Shown here: piece after piece, positions 25,301 to 37,600 of the stretch
How positions within the stretch are numbered: the first letter of the stretch is position 1
Layout of the letters: every line of letters begins with the position of its first letter
DNA from: Erigeron canadensis
Taxonomy: Eukaryota > Streptophyta > Magnoliopsida > Asterales > Asteraceae
DNA: 64,000 nt
Direction: 5' to 3'
Assembly: GCF_010389155.1 (NCBI RefSeq)
Contig: NC_057768.1
Coordinates: 24,747,966-24,811,965, forward strand
Notes under the pieces: model-generated
Seen by the model: the letters and a program-made list of their open reading frames with translations, nothing else
What the model was told of the DNA's origin: nothing
The model's database searches: none
Program-made: the position numbers and the translations under genes

Positions 25301-28300
25301 GAAAGTATTGTTTGTTCATATCCACTTCATAATGTTTTGGTTGGTGAACATGTTAAGAAGGCTGTAACAGTTTTTATTGAGAAGGAAAACACAATTTTGC
25401 AACTGGAAAAGAATTTAGTGGATGCTCAGAGCACAATACAACAGATGCAGGAGAAATTGAATTCTTTAAGGACTGCAACATTAGCTCTGACAGAAATTCA
25501 GTATACAGAACACAATGAAAAGACCAAAGAAACTAATGAAATGGTTGAAGTACTAAGAGGTGCCACTTCACTAGAGATTTCCTCAGATCAAATGCAAGAA
25601 AAGCAGTTATTAGTGGGGCATCAGATAATAGATGAACTTGTTTCAATAAATAACAGACTCGATGACATAAAGGCTTATTTTGAAGATTTGGATGGATCAG
25701 CAACTGATATTTCTACCTCTAGTTCTATCCTCTCTGATGATGATGATGATGTTAATGATGTGCCCGAAATCATTGTACGCAAACAAACTTCAATCCTTGT
25801 GCCAGAAGGAGGCTCAAAATCTTCTTTCAACAATCAAGAATCAGACATGGCACGTTTGTTTTTGAAGAAGCAATTCGTTATGGCTTATGAAGCTTTCATC
25901 AAATTGGATGTTCAGTTGGCTGCAATCTTCAAAGATAAAGAATATGGATTTCACTCTCAAGGTGTAGACGGGCTTCAAAACCCAGAGATGCAAGGAGATA
26001 AAGCAGGCTTTACAGCCACAAAGGTAAAATTTGTCGATTTTGATTGTTGAACTCGTACACTGAAAATCATAAAGTTTCTCATTTTATTTTGCAGTGTGCT
26101 GAAGAAAAGGCTTACAATGCAAGTAGCTTCTTCAGGAAGTTTGAGGAGGCCTGTACAACCATGAATGAGGCTGATAATATGTTAAATGCATTATCAAAAG
26201 CAAATGAAGAAGCAAAAAAGTTAAGTGTTAGATGGAAAAAGACCGCAAAGGAAGCAATGGAGGAGAAGGCAAGCTTAGTAGAAGAAATAGACCAACTCAA
26301 ATCTCACATACAGATGATAGATGAAGAGCATTGTTGCAGTTTGACAGAACATGCAAATTTGTTGTCTATGCTTGAAGGTTCTTTCAGGCTTATGCAAAGA
26401 GAGGCTGAGGATCTATGCCACTCAGTGTATTCTGATGCTTTGGCAATGTTCCAAGGTGTCCACCATAGCATTTTTCAATTAAGATCTTCATTACAAGATA
26501 TTTGTGCTGAAACAATGGAGAAAAGCTTTGCATCTCTTGTGGTACAACAATGTCGCATTGGAGAATATATTAACAAATATGGACTCCATGAAGAGATAAT
26601 GGAAAATTTTAAAGTTCTTCAGTCTGGACAAAACAATTCAGTGATTAATGATGAAGAGAAGAATTATAGTCCATCGGTGGCAAGAAAAGAAACAGGAGAG
26701 TTGGGTGGAAGCGCTGATGACCTGATTGGTGAAAACTTTAAGCTAAAGAAAGAACTGGAACGAAAAAGCACTTTGTTGAATGGCTTACTTTTCGATTTTA
26801 GTTTGCTACAAGAATCAACATCTACAAGAAAAGATATCAAAGACGAAGCTGAAAAGTTACTCACAGATTTAAGCCAAGTACAGCATGAGCTAAAGTTGAA
26901 AACAAATCAGCTTGACGATGTGATGGTTGGATATGAAAAACTTGAAAGTCGTTTATCTGATGCCGAAGCTGCTTTTTCAGTCTCAAAATCTTCTCTGCAG
27001 CATTCTGAAGAAACCGTGGATGCATTGCAATTCCAAAATGCTGAGTTGAGAAGTCTTTTAGAGGATCTATACCTTAAAAAGTCAGAAACTGAAAAGCAAC
27101 TCGAAGAACAAAAGGAAATTGTCAAAGCTTTGGAAAAAGAAATACATTGTACAACTTCTTCAGCAGAAGAACAGTTCCTATTTTCACTAGAAGGCATTAC
27201 TGATGATTTCAAGAGGGTCTCTAGCGAGAGGGACGAGTTATATGAACAAATTAAATCTTTGAAAGATAAGCTTGAGATGGCCTATGCTATAGCTGATGAA
27301 AATGAAGCTATTGCCGTTGAAGCACGTCAGGTAATAACATCCATGAAAAAGGTTTCAAGTATTTAAATTATGCTATAATTTTTGTGATATTATGTTTGCT
27401 TACAACTCTAACCAATTTTCAGACCTCCGAGGCAAGCAAAATATATGCTGAACAAAAGGAAGAGGAGGTTAAGGTTCTTGAAAATTCTGTTGAAGAACTT
27501 GACTCAACTGTTAATGTCTTAGAGAAAAAGGTTAGTTTCTGAGAATGTCATATTAAATAGTCAAGAATTTGATGGGTTTTCTTGTTACAAACTTATTCAT
27601 GATTCTTGTAGGTTAATGAAATGGAAGAGGAGCTTGAGAGACATCACAGGATAAGAGATTCATTGGAAGTGGAACTTCAATCACTGAGTCAAAGGCTATT
27701 GACTGTAGAAACTTTTAGAAACAACATTGATAACAATCATGTTAACCAACCTGAGGAGCAAATTTCCAGGTCTGAGCAATCATAGCTTTTTTTTAATTAG
27801 TTTTTTTCAGATATCAAGGTTCCTTCCGTTAGAGATTTAATTTGGTAATGGCTTATCTGCACCTCAGGAAACTACATAGCAGATACCTTGAACTTCAGGA
27901 GGCACAAGCACGGATAAAGGATCTCGAAGATGAAAGAGTAGAACAAGCTAATGAGGTAAGGGCTGGAGCAACATCAAGATTTAAAATTCTGACCACCATC
28001 TGTTATGATTCATTTCCTATCCTGTCTAACACAATTATTGCTATTGTTGCAGATCATGCAATGTAAAGAGTACATTTCAGAACTTGTTATCCATGCAGAA
28101 GCTCAAGCTGCCCAGTATCAACAGAAGGTACAAAAGCAACTAAAGATAGACAATTTTACTTTTCTTATTTACATAGTAGCTAATCCAATTGGTTTGAACA
28201 GTACAAGTCCTTGGAATCAATGGTTAATGGAATGAGGATAGATTCATCAAAATCTGGATCTGAAGCACCATTACCAGACAAGACAGAAAAAAGCTTGGTA

Positions 28301-29803
28301 AGAGCAAGGGGTTCTAGCTCGCCATTCAGATGTATAGGGAATTTAGTCCAGCAGATGAATACAGAGAAGGATCAGGAACTATCATTGGCCAAGCTTCATC
28401 TAGAAGACCTACAAGCATTAGCATCAAGTCGCCAGAAAGAGGTTAATAATGATTACATACTCTCTCATTCTCTATTGCAAATCATTAGACTTCATTTCCA
28501 CACATTTGCACTTGTATATATATCCAGTGATAAATGTTAATTGTTTATACTTTATAAAGTTTAATTCATAATTTATAATATAATTCTGTTCTGAAACCAC
28601 TAATGTTGCTTGCTCTCAATCTTGCTCAGACAAAATGCTAATCTCATTTTATGTTATAATGCTTGAGTCTATGCATTTCTTTATTCTGATGGTGGATTAC
28701 TCTATTGCAATCTAACTATGCAACATTGCAATTTATAATTACAGATATGTGTGCTAAACACGAAACTGGCTGCAGCAGAGAGTATGACGCATGATGTGAT
28801 CCGGGATCTTCTTGGTGTGAAATTAGACATGACTAATTATGCAGTAAGTCTGGTTTCCACTTTACGCCTAAACTGTATCAACTTGAAAGCTTAGTTGCTT
28901 AATACTCTGTTGGTTCAATGTAGAACTTGATAAACCAAACGCAGCTTCAAAGATTTATAGAGGATGCTGCTCAGCAAACACAGGAGTTTGTAGCAATGGT
29001 CAGTCTATTAATTAGTGAGGTACCATTTTTCCAGAAATTGAACTTATATATATTGTATGTTTAACAATTGATTCAGGAGCAAGAGATTCGCAGACTGAAT
29101 CGACAAATCACTGATTTACATGAAGAAAAAGACAGGTGATTTGATTTCTTGGACATCCATATCATTGTAGGATTTTATGACAAGTTTGATTCTAAGCATG
29201 CACATTCAGCAATATGTTCCAAAGTTTAAAAAGTGCCAGGGAAATAACAGTAAAACCTGTAACAGGTACATTTCGGAAATAAATTCGAAGGAAGCCGATA
29301 TACTTGCTTGTAAGATGAAAATAGTGCAATTGCAAGGGCGGGATCATATGCTGACCGCACAAAACGAAATGCTGAAGGTACAACCATTCTTATAATCACC
29401 AATTAAATAATATCCCCCATTTTTTTACCTCGTTCTTGTGTTCATGCAGGCAGACAAAACCAATTTACAGATAAAGGCTGCAGAACTAGATGATATGATT
29501 AAGAAGCTTCTTGGAAAACAACCTACTCAGCCACAAGAGAATCATGCGTCAAAAGCATGGACTAGGGAGTTTGGTAAGAGGCTGCCTAACTCAGAGAAGC
29601 TGGTTCTAGAAAGGCAACCTACTCAGCCACAAAGTCAGCGGCAAGAGAATCACATGTCAAAAGCATGCACCAATGAGTTTAGTAAGAGGCTGGCTAACTC
29701 AGAAAAGTTGCTTCTACGTGTTAATAACGAACTTGCTCAATATTGTAGACCTGATAGCCCTCGGTTGCACCGTATAGGCGATACTGAAAAGAGGCGTAGA
29801 TGA
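19396..29803 (+). CDS. KIN12: Kinesin-12 family motor protein, phragmoplast-orienting (POK) type
   Basis: I find 28 exons, all GT..AG and in phase, giving 1922 aa: 19396-19818, 20674-20829, 20979-21062, 21149-21268, 21357-21470, 21564-21656, 21764-21924, 22015-22086, 23220-23307, 23386-23444, 23541-23604, 23680-23745, 23832-23915, 24063-24122, 24207-24265, 24398-24464, 24629-26023, 26095-27330, 27423-27530, 27612-27769, 27868-27955, 28053-28127, 28202-28441, 28745-28843, 28924-28998, 29077-29135, 29266-29377, 29450-29803. Residues ~138-500 are the motor: P-loop [11 protein letters not shown] (~220), NSESSRSHS (~343) and DLAGSE (~380), then neck [14 protein letters not shown]. The N-terminal 137 residues are disordered. 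After the motor the protein is almost all coiled coil, with two very large exons. The [10 protein letters not shown] lead-in to the motor and the length fit KIN-12C/D (POK1/2), microtubule motors that keep the division plane and guide the phragmoplast. KIN-12E/F are shorter, so less likely. The C-terminus carries a 32-codon repeat. Frame fully open. Confidence 0.93.
22087..23219 (+). other. Long kinesin intron 8
   Basis: At 1.13 kb it is the largest intron of the gene, cutting the motor domain just after NKSLSTLG. No repeat or gene recognised inside. Confidence 0.7.
29519..29722 (+). repeat. In-frame 96 bp tandem duplication in last kinesin exon
   Basis: CAACCTACTCAGCCACAA starts at 29519 and again at 29615. 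Each unit encodes [22 protein letters not shown]. The second copy has a 12 bp insertion. It doubles the conserved C-terminal KRLxxSEKLL segment. Confidence 0.9.
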
Positions 29804-30388
29804 ATGGTAAATATAACTAAGAGAAGTGAATTGGGGATCTCCTACCACTGCTTGGGTACTTACATATTGACTTTGGATTGGTTTGGTTAACAGTATGATG
29901 ACTGAGTTGTGGGTTCATGAAGGTGGTTATTCGTGAGAGTGTCAATTAATATGCCCCATAAAATTTGATTGCAGTTTTTTTTGCTACAGATCAGAATGCT
30001 AATTGTAACTACCTTGCTGCAGCAAAGGAATTATGACTGTATATGATTGATTTGTAATCTGTATAGTGTTTTGGAATGGAAGTTGGTTGGGTTTTTCAGT
30101 CAAGAATGTTAGTCTTTGGCCTGATCATGGATAACACATTATAATAACATTTATACTCTGTTGTTATAGTCAGTAGCTTAATTGTGATAGTAACCTCGAA
30201 CAAGTAACATAAATATAAATTAAACATTTCAAAATAAATAACGTTCAATCTTTCAACAAAAGACTAGCAAAAACTAGCACCACAACCTATCTCAAAAGAG
30301 AACGTATTAGTATACAAACGAAACTAATAATTGTTTAAAGATTACAGACAAAATACTACAATTGAATCGCCTAATTAGCAACAGGCAA
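29804..30388 (+). other. Kinesin 3' flank
   Basis: The 3' UTR probably extends to somewhere around 30050-30150. No canonical AATAAA in a clear position. Nothing else seen. Confidence 0.4.
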
Positions 30389-30682
30389 CTAAAGGCTCCA
30401 TTCTTTGCTTGGAGCTTGGCAGAGTGCTGCAAAAGCTCGCACATAGTAATCTTCCGGAATTTCCTTGAGCCGGTAGGGATAATCTTGATCAGTGTCGAGA
30501 TGAGTGATAATGGGTAACACCTCTCCTCCTTCGTTTGTACTGGCAAACATGGTCGCGATCAAGGCTGAATGTTCAGTGTAATTGGCCGGGGGGTAAATGC
30601 ACCTGAAATCAAAACTTTGGTGGGTGTGTGAGACTTTGTACGTCCACCACGGAGATCCATTCTTTTGACGGGTGTTGATTGA

Positions 30683-32157
30683 TGATGTGTCATATTTTAT
30701 ACCATTTCCCACATGACTTTAGAACCAATTATTCGTCATTTTGATAGTTTTATATCCAACTTTCGATGCTTTGAAGGTGTGTTGAGTGTTTTCAGGTTGG
30801 AAATTGATTAGACGAATGAATTGGTCGATTTTGATGAGTTAAGGAAGAAACGGGAGAAAGATTCGGGTGAAATCACGCGAAAGATGAAGAAAACGAAATC
30901 TGGAAGTTGTAACTGCCGTTAGCCCAGTAACGGCCGTTACATAGGTGGTTTGTGGTTTCTCCTGTAACTGGCAGTTAGGGAACTAACGGTCGTTAGTTAT
31001 CAACTGAAGAGTAACGGCCGTTACCCCAGTAACCCCCGTTAGACCTCAAGTATAATACTAACGGCCGTTACACGCGTGTTTTGTACAAAGGATTAGTTAG
31101 GGTTCTGCACTTTTGGACGATTTGATAACAAAATTTTCATTAGTTTTTCATATTGTTGGAATACTTTGGAGCAAACAAGTGATTAGGGTTTCACCTATTT
31201 TCAGCTTGGGATTGTAATCATCATTGCTACCGGATTATCGTCATTCATTTGGTATAATATCATTTCCTTTCTATTTGTTTTTTCTTGTGTTTTTAATATG
31301 AATAGCTAAATCTTTAGCACCCGCTTGGGTAGTAAGCATGTCATAGGGTCGAATTGATGTTGCTTGTGAATGTTGAACAAGGTTTATATGTTTAATCGAA
31401 GATCCACATTTATTTGGATTTAAATAGTGTTTTCAACTTTTATATTAATTGATTGATAATTGTAATTAGAAGTTCAGGAGAAATCTATATCATTGTCAAT
31501 TGATTTATGAAATGGTTAATCGGTCTATAATTAACCTGAAATCGTTGGAGTTCGGGAGAAATCAACGATAAAGATTAAAAACAATTAAATTCATTTTGAA
31601 TGTGTAAACGTCTATGATAGAGGGATCTGATTAGGCGAATAAGCAGTTCGGGAGAAAGCTTTCAAAAGATTAAATCATAAAATCAACTCAGGAATTTAAT
31701 GCTTAACTGTTTAGAGGAGAAATTAAGTGCGGGAGCAATAATTATCTTTTGAGCAGTTAAAGTTTCAAGTATAACGGGAGTTCATCTTGTCTACTTTTTG
31801 AGTCGTTCAACAAAAGCAAGTAATATCTAGACCCGATGATTGGCATGTGAGCTGATCCAAGTAGGTGTTCATTTTTAAATCTGTGTTAAGATTCAATCAA
31901 TCAAATACTCTTTGCGATTAATCCTACGGGATTACTGACTTTCTTCACTAACTTTGCGACGTGACAATTCGGTCACAAAACCCCCTTTTTAATCTGAATC
32001 ACTTTACTGTGACAATTCCTTATTAAGTCCTTGTGTTCGACCTCGGTTTACCAAGTCAACTATATTGCATACGAACGGGTTCACTGCCCGCAAGTGTGTA
32101 GTAGTCAGTAGCTAGGTATTTCGTGTTCATAAATTTAAGACTAGAAAATACACATCA
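30683..32157 (+). mobile_element. Solo LTR inserted in the viral-like ORF
   Basis: 1475 bp with inverted ends TGATGTG and CACATCA, flanked by the 5 bp duplication ATTGA (30678-30682 and 32158-32162). No internal retrotransposon domain is present, so it is a solo LTR from recombination between two LTRs. Near its right end, GAACGGGTTCACTGCCCGCAA resembles LTR ends of plant gypsy/copia elements. It contains a cluster of TAACGGCCGTTA palindromes. Confidence 0.88.
30911..31070. repeat. Cluster of TAACGGCCGTTA palindromes in the LTR
   Basis: Perfect 12 bp palindromes at 30928-30939, 31012-31023 and 31059-31070. Variant CTAACGGTCGTTAG at 30983-30996, plus half or mutated units near 30911, 30964 and 31030. 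About seven units in 160 bp. Confidence 0.85.
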
Positions 32158-32903
32158 ATTGATTTCATAGGTAACCCAAGTTGTTTCATGATCGGGGTAT
32201 ACGCTTCATATTCGTAACTAGGCCAGACTTGGACTGAGCGGCCTTCATCCTGAGTTCCTTCTGGATAAACAGGGACACAGATAACATGGTTGACAACGTT
32301 GGAAGGAGTGAAAACTCCAAGGTTATTAATAGCTTCAGCAAGTGGCAATGGCAGTTCCATTTCCTTTGCCCAAGTGGGACGAGTGTCAAAGCGAGTGACA
32401 TAGGGCTGACACTGGGTGTGTATGGTACGGAGTTTTGCATATAGCGCAGCCATACAAGCATTAGTGATATTTGGGACAACTTGCTTAACTTCAGCATCTA
32501 CTTTGGAATTAGGAAGAAAATTAGATTCATAAAGCTTATAGCTTAAATAAGCAGTAACTACTCTCGAGATCGCATTCCTGAAATTGGCAACATTCAAAGT
32601 ATAGTAACGAATAGTTGGTAACCGCTGGTTGAATGGACGGGCATAACCAAGATGATATCTTGTAAGTAGGCTTTGGATACAGGAGGGATCAATGGGACAA
32701 GTAATTCTCGCAAATGAGCAGGACACAAGTTCTTGTTCCAGAGCTGGTTTGGCTTGAGTCTCAATTTTTTCAACTTGTGGGATGGCCGCGAGAATCTGCT
32801 CGTCTGGTTCCCCAGCAGAACTCATATGAGTCTTTGGGGTTGCCTTAGCCTTCTTAGAGACCTTATCAATGTTGTCGGAGGGAGCTGGATGTTTTGGGGC
32901 CAT

Positions 32904-33168
32904 AGATGAAAATTTTGGCGTTAAATTTAAATTAAACTACCAGCTGCCAAACAAAGAAATTATCGTTATATAATGTCAACATTCACACATAATTCCGTCT
33001 GTTTTGCGTGTGCACTCAAAAATTTGTGTAAAACGCTCATTATAAAGCAAAACAGATTGACAAGACTACAAGAATGTATCATCAGGGAAACAGCCTTAAA
33101 AACATAACAAAACAGATTACTATTTCTTCATAATTCATCATGAAAACATTTAAACAAGTTATGCTTTA
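32904..33168. other. Intergenic DNA upstream of the viral-like ORF
   Basis: AT-rich; nothing recognised. Confidence 0.4.
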
Positions 33169-33484
33169 TCTATATCATACTACATTATAAAACATTTAGT
33201 TTACTTTTTTTTTTCCTAACTAAGTTTTAATCCCAAAATATCTCTCCCTTTTTCTTCACTATTTTAAAAATCTCTACTTGAAATACCAATAATATCTACT
33301 TGAAATACCAATCATACCCATAATGAACTTAATTTAAAACATCCATCTTAAATAACTACACTAACATTTTTATATCAATTACTTTTACACTAACAACCAC
33401 ATTGATAGTGCAGCCGGCGCCAACAGCCGGCGCCTCAAACCACCACCACCACTACACTGTTGTATCGCGCGGGCATATGTCTAG
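33169..33484 (+). mobile_element. Short non-autonomous Helitron
   Basis: Begins TCTATATCATACTACATTAT after A. Ends with GC-rich sequence (GCCGGCGCC palindrome, ATCGCGCGGGC) and CTAG before T. 316 bp, non-coding. It contains a tandem TACTTGAAATACCAATA duplication near 33277-33310. Confidence 0.65.
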
Positions 33485-34009
33485 TATTCTTTTTAAAGAC
33501 ACCTAAATATATCGCTACCGAATAACGATGCTACACACATTGGTTTGAAATCATAGTTGAATATAAACTCAAACAATAAATCTGAATTAAAATAATAGCA
33601 AATCTTAAATTGACAGCAACAACACGTCAACACATACAATTGTTATATAAATATACAAAAGATATTAAGTAGGCAACGTACCTCCAATTCAATTCAAATT
33701 GAGAGTTTTGACGAAAGTGAGCCCTAGGATTAAAATATATATATGAATGTAAATCTTTGTTTATGATTGAATCATACAGAGTTGGAATTAAATGAGATGT
33801 AGAGAATTTATGTTTGGTGAAAGAGAATTGCAAAGAGGTGTGCTGATGATAGGAGGGAGGGAATGAAATTGCATTCGCAATTGGGAGTGACAGCCAAACA
33901 CAAATTTACACTTTAAGCGCCAATTTTTAGAAGGGCAAAAAATTGAACTGCAAACCGTACCCAATACGGCACAATCGGTTTGGTAGTTATGATTTAGACA
34001 TTCTTACCG
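33485..34009. other. Intergenic DNA
   Basis: No coding or repeat signal identified. Confidence 0.35.
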
Positions 34010-34667
34010 TAAGGATGGCAAAAAAATCCTACTCAATGGGAAACCGAAACCCGACATTTTTGGGTCGGGCCAGGTCCGGGTATGTGGGTTTTGGGTCAGG
34101 TATGAGGATAATTTTAATATTTTTCATGGGTCCGTGGACGGTTTAGATTAAAACCCACATACCTGACCCATATACCGAAAATTCGGCCCAAACCCGTATA
34201 CCCGATCCTTATATATTACATTATAATAATAATATTGATACTTTTATTTTCAATAGGTATATAAATATATGGATTGCTATTGATCATTGAAGAGTTAATC
34301 ACAAATATTTATACTTTGGGAAATTATTAACTTGATTGATTGAAAGTGTCAATATATGGCTACTGTCCTCATCTGCAGTGTCTCTAACATTTTCGCAAAC
34401 ACAACTGATTCTTGTAACATTAATTTTAGTTAATCAAATATTGTGACCATTATTATGAAAGTTAAGGTATTGGCTACACGTATAGATATATTTATATGTA
34501 TATAAATTAATTAACGGATCCCTGATTATCCGTGGTGAAACCTGTTACCCGACGGTTAGTAAGTAAACAGGGACCCGTCGGGTCCAGGTTTGGGACGGGA
34601 AATTTTAATCGGGTCCAGGTCCAGGATTACTTAAACCCAGACCATACCCCGCCTGTTGCCATCCATA
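34010..34667. mobile_element. hAT-like non-autonomous element
   Basis: Ends TAAGGATGGCAA and TTGCCATCCATA are inverted repeats; subterminal GGGTC/CCCGA motifs (GGGTCGGG, ACCCGACGG) repeat many times, as in hAT elements. 658 bp. Putative 8 bp duplications TCTTACCG / TCTACACG match at only 5 of 8, so it is old. Confidence 0.55.
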
Positions 34668-37600
34668 TCTACACGGAGGTAGAAAGTCTGTCTAAAAGGA
34701 CCCCCGGTCTAAGGTTTTACCATTAATATTTTTTACGACAAAGTGAGACTTAAGCAACAAAAAAAATATTGGGTGATGATCTCAGATTTGGAGTGTAGCG
34801 AGAAAAACTTTTCTAGGCTAGAGATAAACCAACAGAATGAGGTGGAATAGAAAAAACGGGAAGTGCTTATCGGGTCGGTTTGGAGGGAGAAACTTGTGAA
34901 GAAGGAAGCTCTCTACGGCAAGGAGCTCAGTCGTTCTCTCTTTGCTAACTGAACACCAACCCGATCTAGCATAGGAAAAACTCTAAAAAAACAAAAGAAT
35001 AGTGATAAAATTATAAAACAAAATTAAGAAAATTGTTAATTCCTCAAGTTTTAAGATAATTTTTAGATTAACTGATTATTCTTTTTTTAAAAAAAAAATA
35101 CTCAAAGTAGTATTTAATTATAGGGATTATGATATGTGAGTGTAGCTAACTAAACTCAAATGTTTCTGTTTTGTAACGAACTCATAAAATGTTTATATAA
35201 TATAATTAACTACAAAAGCTGTCAAAAAATATAAGCTACCGGGTGATTAGTAAAATACTCACATGACATTGCTGACACAGGGCTGCTGACATAGCATGCT
35301 TGCTCAGATAGATTGGACTGAGTGGATTTTTATTTTTTTTTACCAATATGTTTAAACCCACAAGATACACAGATACACATTCCAAGAAAAAATCATCATC
35401 GTCTTCACATATGTTTAATTCTTTCCCATATGTTCAGGAGTTTAGTGTTCATTAATTAAAGATTTATTTTTTTACACAACTTCTAAGAAAAACATCATAA
35501 AAACAAGTACAAGTTGTGGAAATGTAAAGAAATTGGTGTGTCATCCGTTCAAGAAAAAAAAAAACTCAGACGGGGCTCCAGCTGCCAGAAATGTGAATAC
35601 CGTCATAAGAGCAGTGCTACACTGTTACAGCCCACTCCAATGACAAATCCGGCCTTCAATTGTTACCTATTTCTTAGTATACCCAATATACCTATTTCAT
35701 AGGGTTTTGGGGATTGTCGGGATTCATAATGTTTTTAATAAAATGTTATGGTTTGTATCTATACATCAGTTTAGTGTGTGTATAGAAATAGAAAACACGA
35801 GGTTCTACATAAACAAAACAGATGGCCCTATTGTTTTGCCAAAATGTATTCAAGCTGCTTTGTGTGTGTATATGAATGTGTTACGTGTTGTGTCGAGTGG
35901 ATGATCAAAGTTCAAAAGATTTGTTTTTGGTGGTGTTTGTTGATAAAGTTTGATGATGATAGTAGCAAAATTGTAATTTATTGAATATATAAATATAAAT
36001 ATAAATTGTATATATAAATAGAAATATTGTATATATAAATTGGGTGGCTACGTAAGCAGTTTTTTCCATGTTAGCAGCCATATTTGGTTAAATAGGTAAG
36101 TCAACAATGTCATGCAAGTATATTTATCTAGTCATCCGGTGGCTTTATATTTTTTGGACAGATTTTGTAGTCAGTTAACTAGATAAACATTTTGTGAGAT
36201 CGATACATCACATAAACATCCAGGCTTATTTAGCTACATTTACATGTTATAATCCCTTAAATATAAAACAACAGAGCTTAAAAATCTTTGATATTAGAGG
36301 AGCAAGATTTATTCTGCGATTCAAATACATCAATGATCAATTTCTATTATTTATTTTATCTTTTAGTTTTTTTTTTTCTTTTGAAAGATGTGGATTATTT
36401 GCTCGCAACAGAGGATCTAGTTTAAGTTAAAACATCCAACTAAACCGCCCGAAGGCAAAACATTTAATTGGGGTAAAACCCTACCCCTCCGCAAAACTCA
36501 AATCTGTTTCACTGGAGGACTTTATTTGTGAAAATCTTTTAATTAAATCTAAGTTTTTTGTTTTATAAGCAAATTATGGTCCATATTACAATTAGCTCAT
36601 AAAATAAACAAGCATATCAACTAAAATTACAAAATGCATGTTTTTTTAATTTTTTTTAATTTTTAATATAGTGTGGTAATAATGTAATACATTCATATCC
36701 ATTAGTAATTGACAATGAAGGAAGAAACTACACTATAAAATAATTCTTTACAAAATAAGAGAAATTATATACCAAAGGCTCATTTACATATTATATGTTT
36801 GTTAGTTTGAGTTGATCCATCAACTATGAGACTATGATTTTAAAGGTATCAGATCAGATATGTTAATGCAATTTACTTTTTCATTTTTATTTTTTTTCTT
36901 AGTTTTAGATTACAATTAACCAACTAATAATTATTATAAAGTTTATTCAGGTTAAATTTAAAATACGGCTAAACAGTCTTTCGTTTGTTAACACAGAACA
37001 TAATCTAGTAAGGTACCGTGATAATCAACCTAATAATCAACTTAAAACCTTTATCATATTACAAGTGTAATCCGTTTATTCTTTTTTCAGTTTTCATTAT
37101 GTAAGTGACATCATGGTTAGATTAATTTCTTAACTTTATTAATTTGTTAAGTTTAATTAATCATTTCCGTTTTTCTTTCATATAAGTTAGCTAGTAACTC
37201 TATAAAATTCATAAACGGACCGCTCTACTAACTCTATGGGATTTATTAGAATACTCAATCATAAAAGGACACTTAACACTTCTATATTTATTTTCATTTT
37301 CCTGGTTATATGAAAATTTATTTTCCTTAACTGCAAACTACATTTCAATTTAAGATTTCTCTTTATTTTACAAGATGATAATTAACTTTTGTTACATGCC
37401 GCTACCTTGTTGTTGGTGATTACTACACCATTCAGTTTTACCCATACACCACCAAATATTCTTTAAAGTATTGTAGTATAATACTTAACGTATCGGTTAA
37501 AAATAAATGGTGTACAGATCATTAGCCGTTGCTTTTTTTTTGAAGTTCTATCAAATTGTAGAAGCTACATATGAACTGTTTTTATATGTTACTAAAGTTA

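Larger units (their letters stand above)
30389..32903 (-). pseudogene. Endogenous partitivirus-like coat protein ORF, split by a solo LTR
   Basis: The 5' part runs from ATG 32903 to 32158 and the 3' part from 30677 to the stop at 30389. Outside the LTR insertion at 30683-32157 the frame is open: 746 + 289 = 1035 nt, a multiple of three (~344 codons). The first ~60 residues are charged and disordered. Then comes a globular region with motifs such as TLNVANFRNAISRVV, PLPLAEAINNLGVF and VPVYPEGTQDEGRS; the 3' part has NGSPWWTYKV, FRCIYPPANYTEH and YVRAFAALCQAP. I recognise this, without a database search, as like coat proteins of plant partitiviruses (dsRNA cryptic viruses), known to be integrated in several plant nuclear genomes. 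No polymerase ORF is nearby. A host-domesticated gene is an alternative, since the frame was free of stops before the LTR arrived. No promoter identified. Confidence 0.6.
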
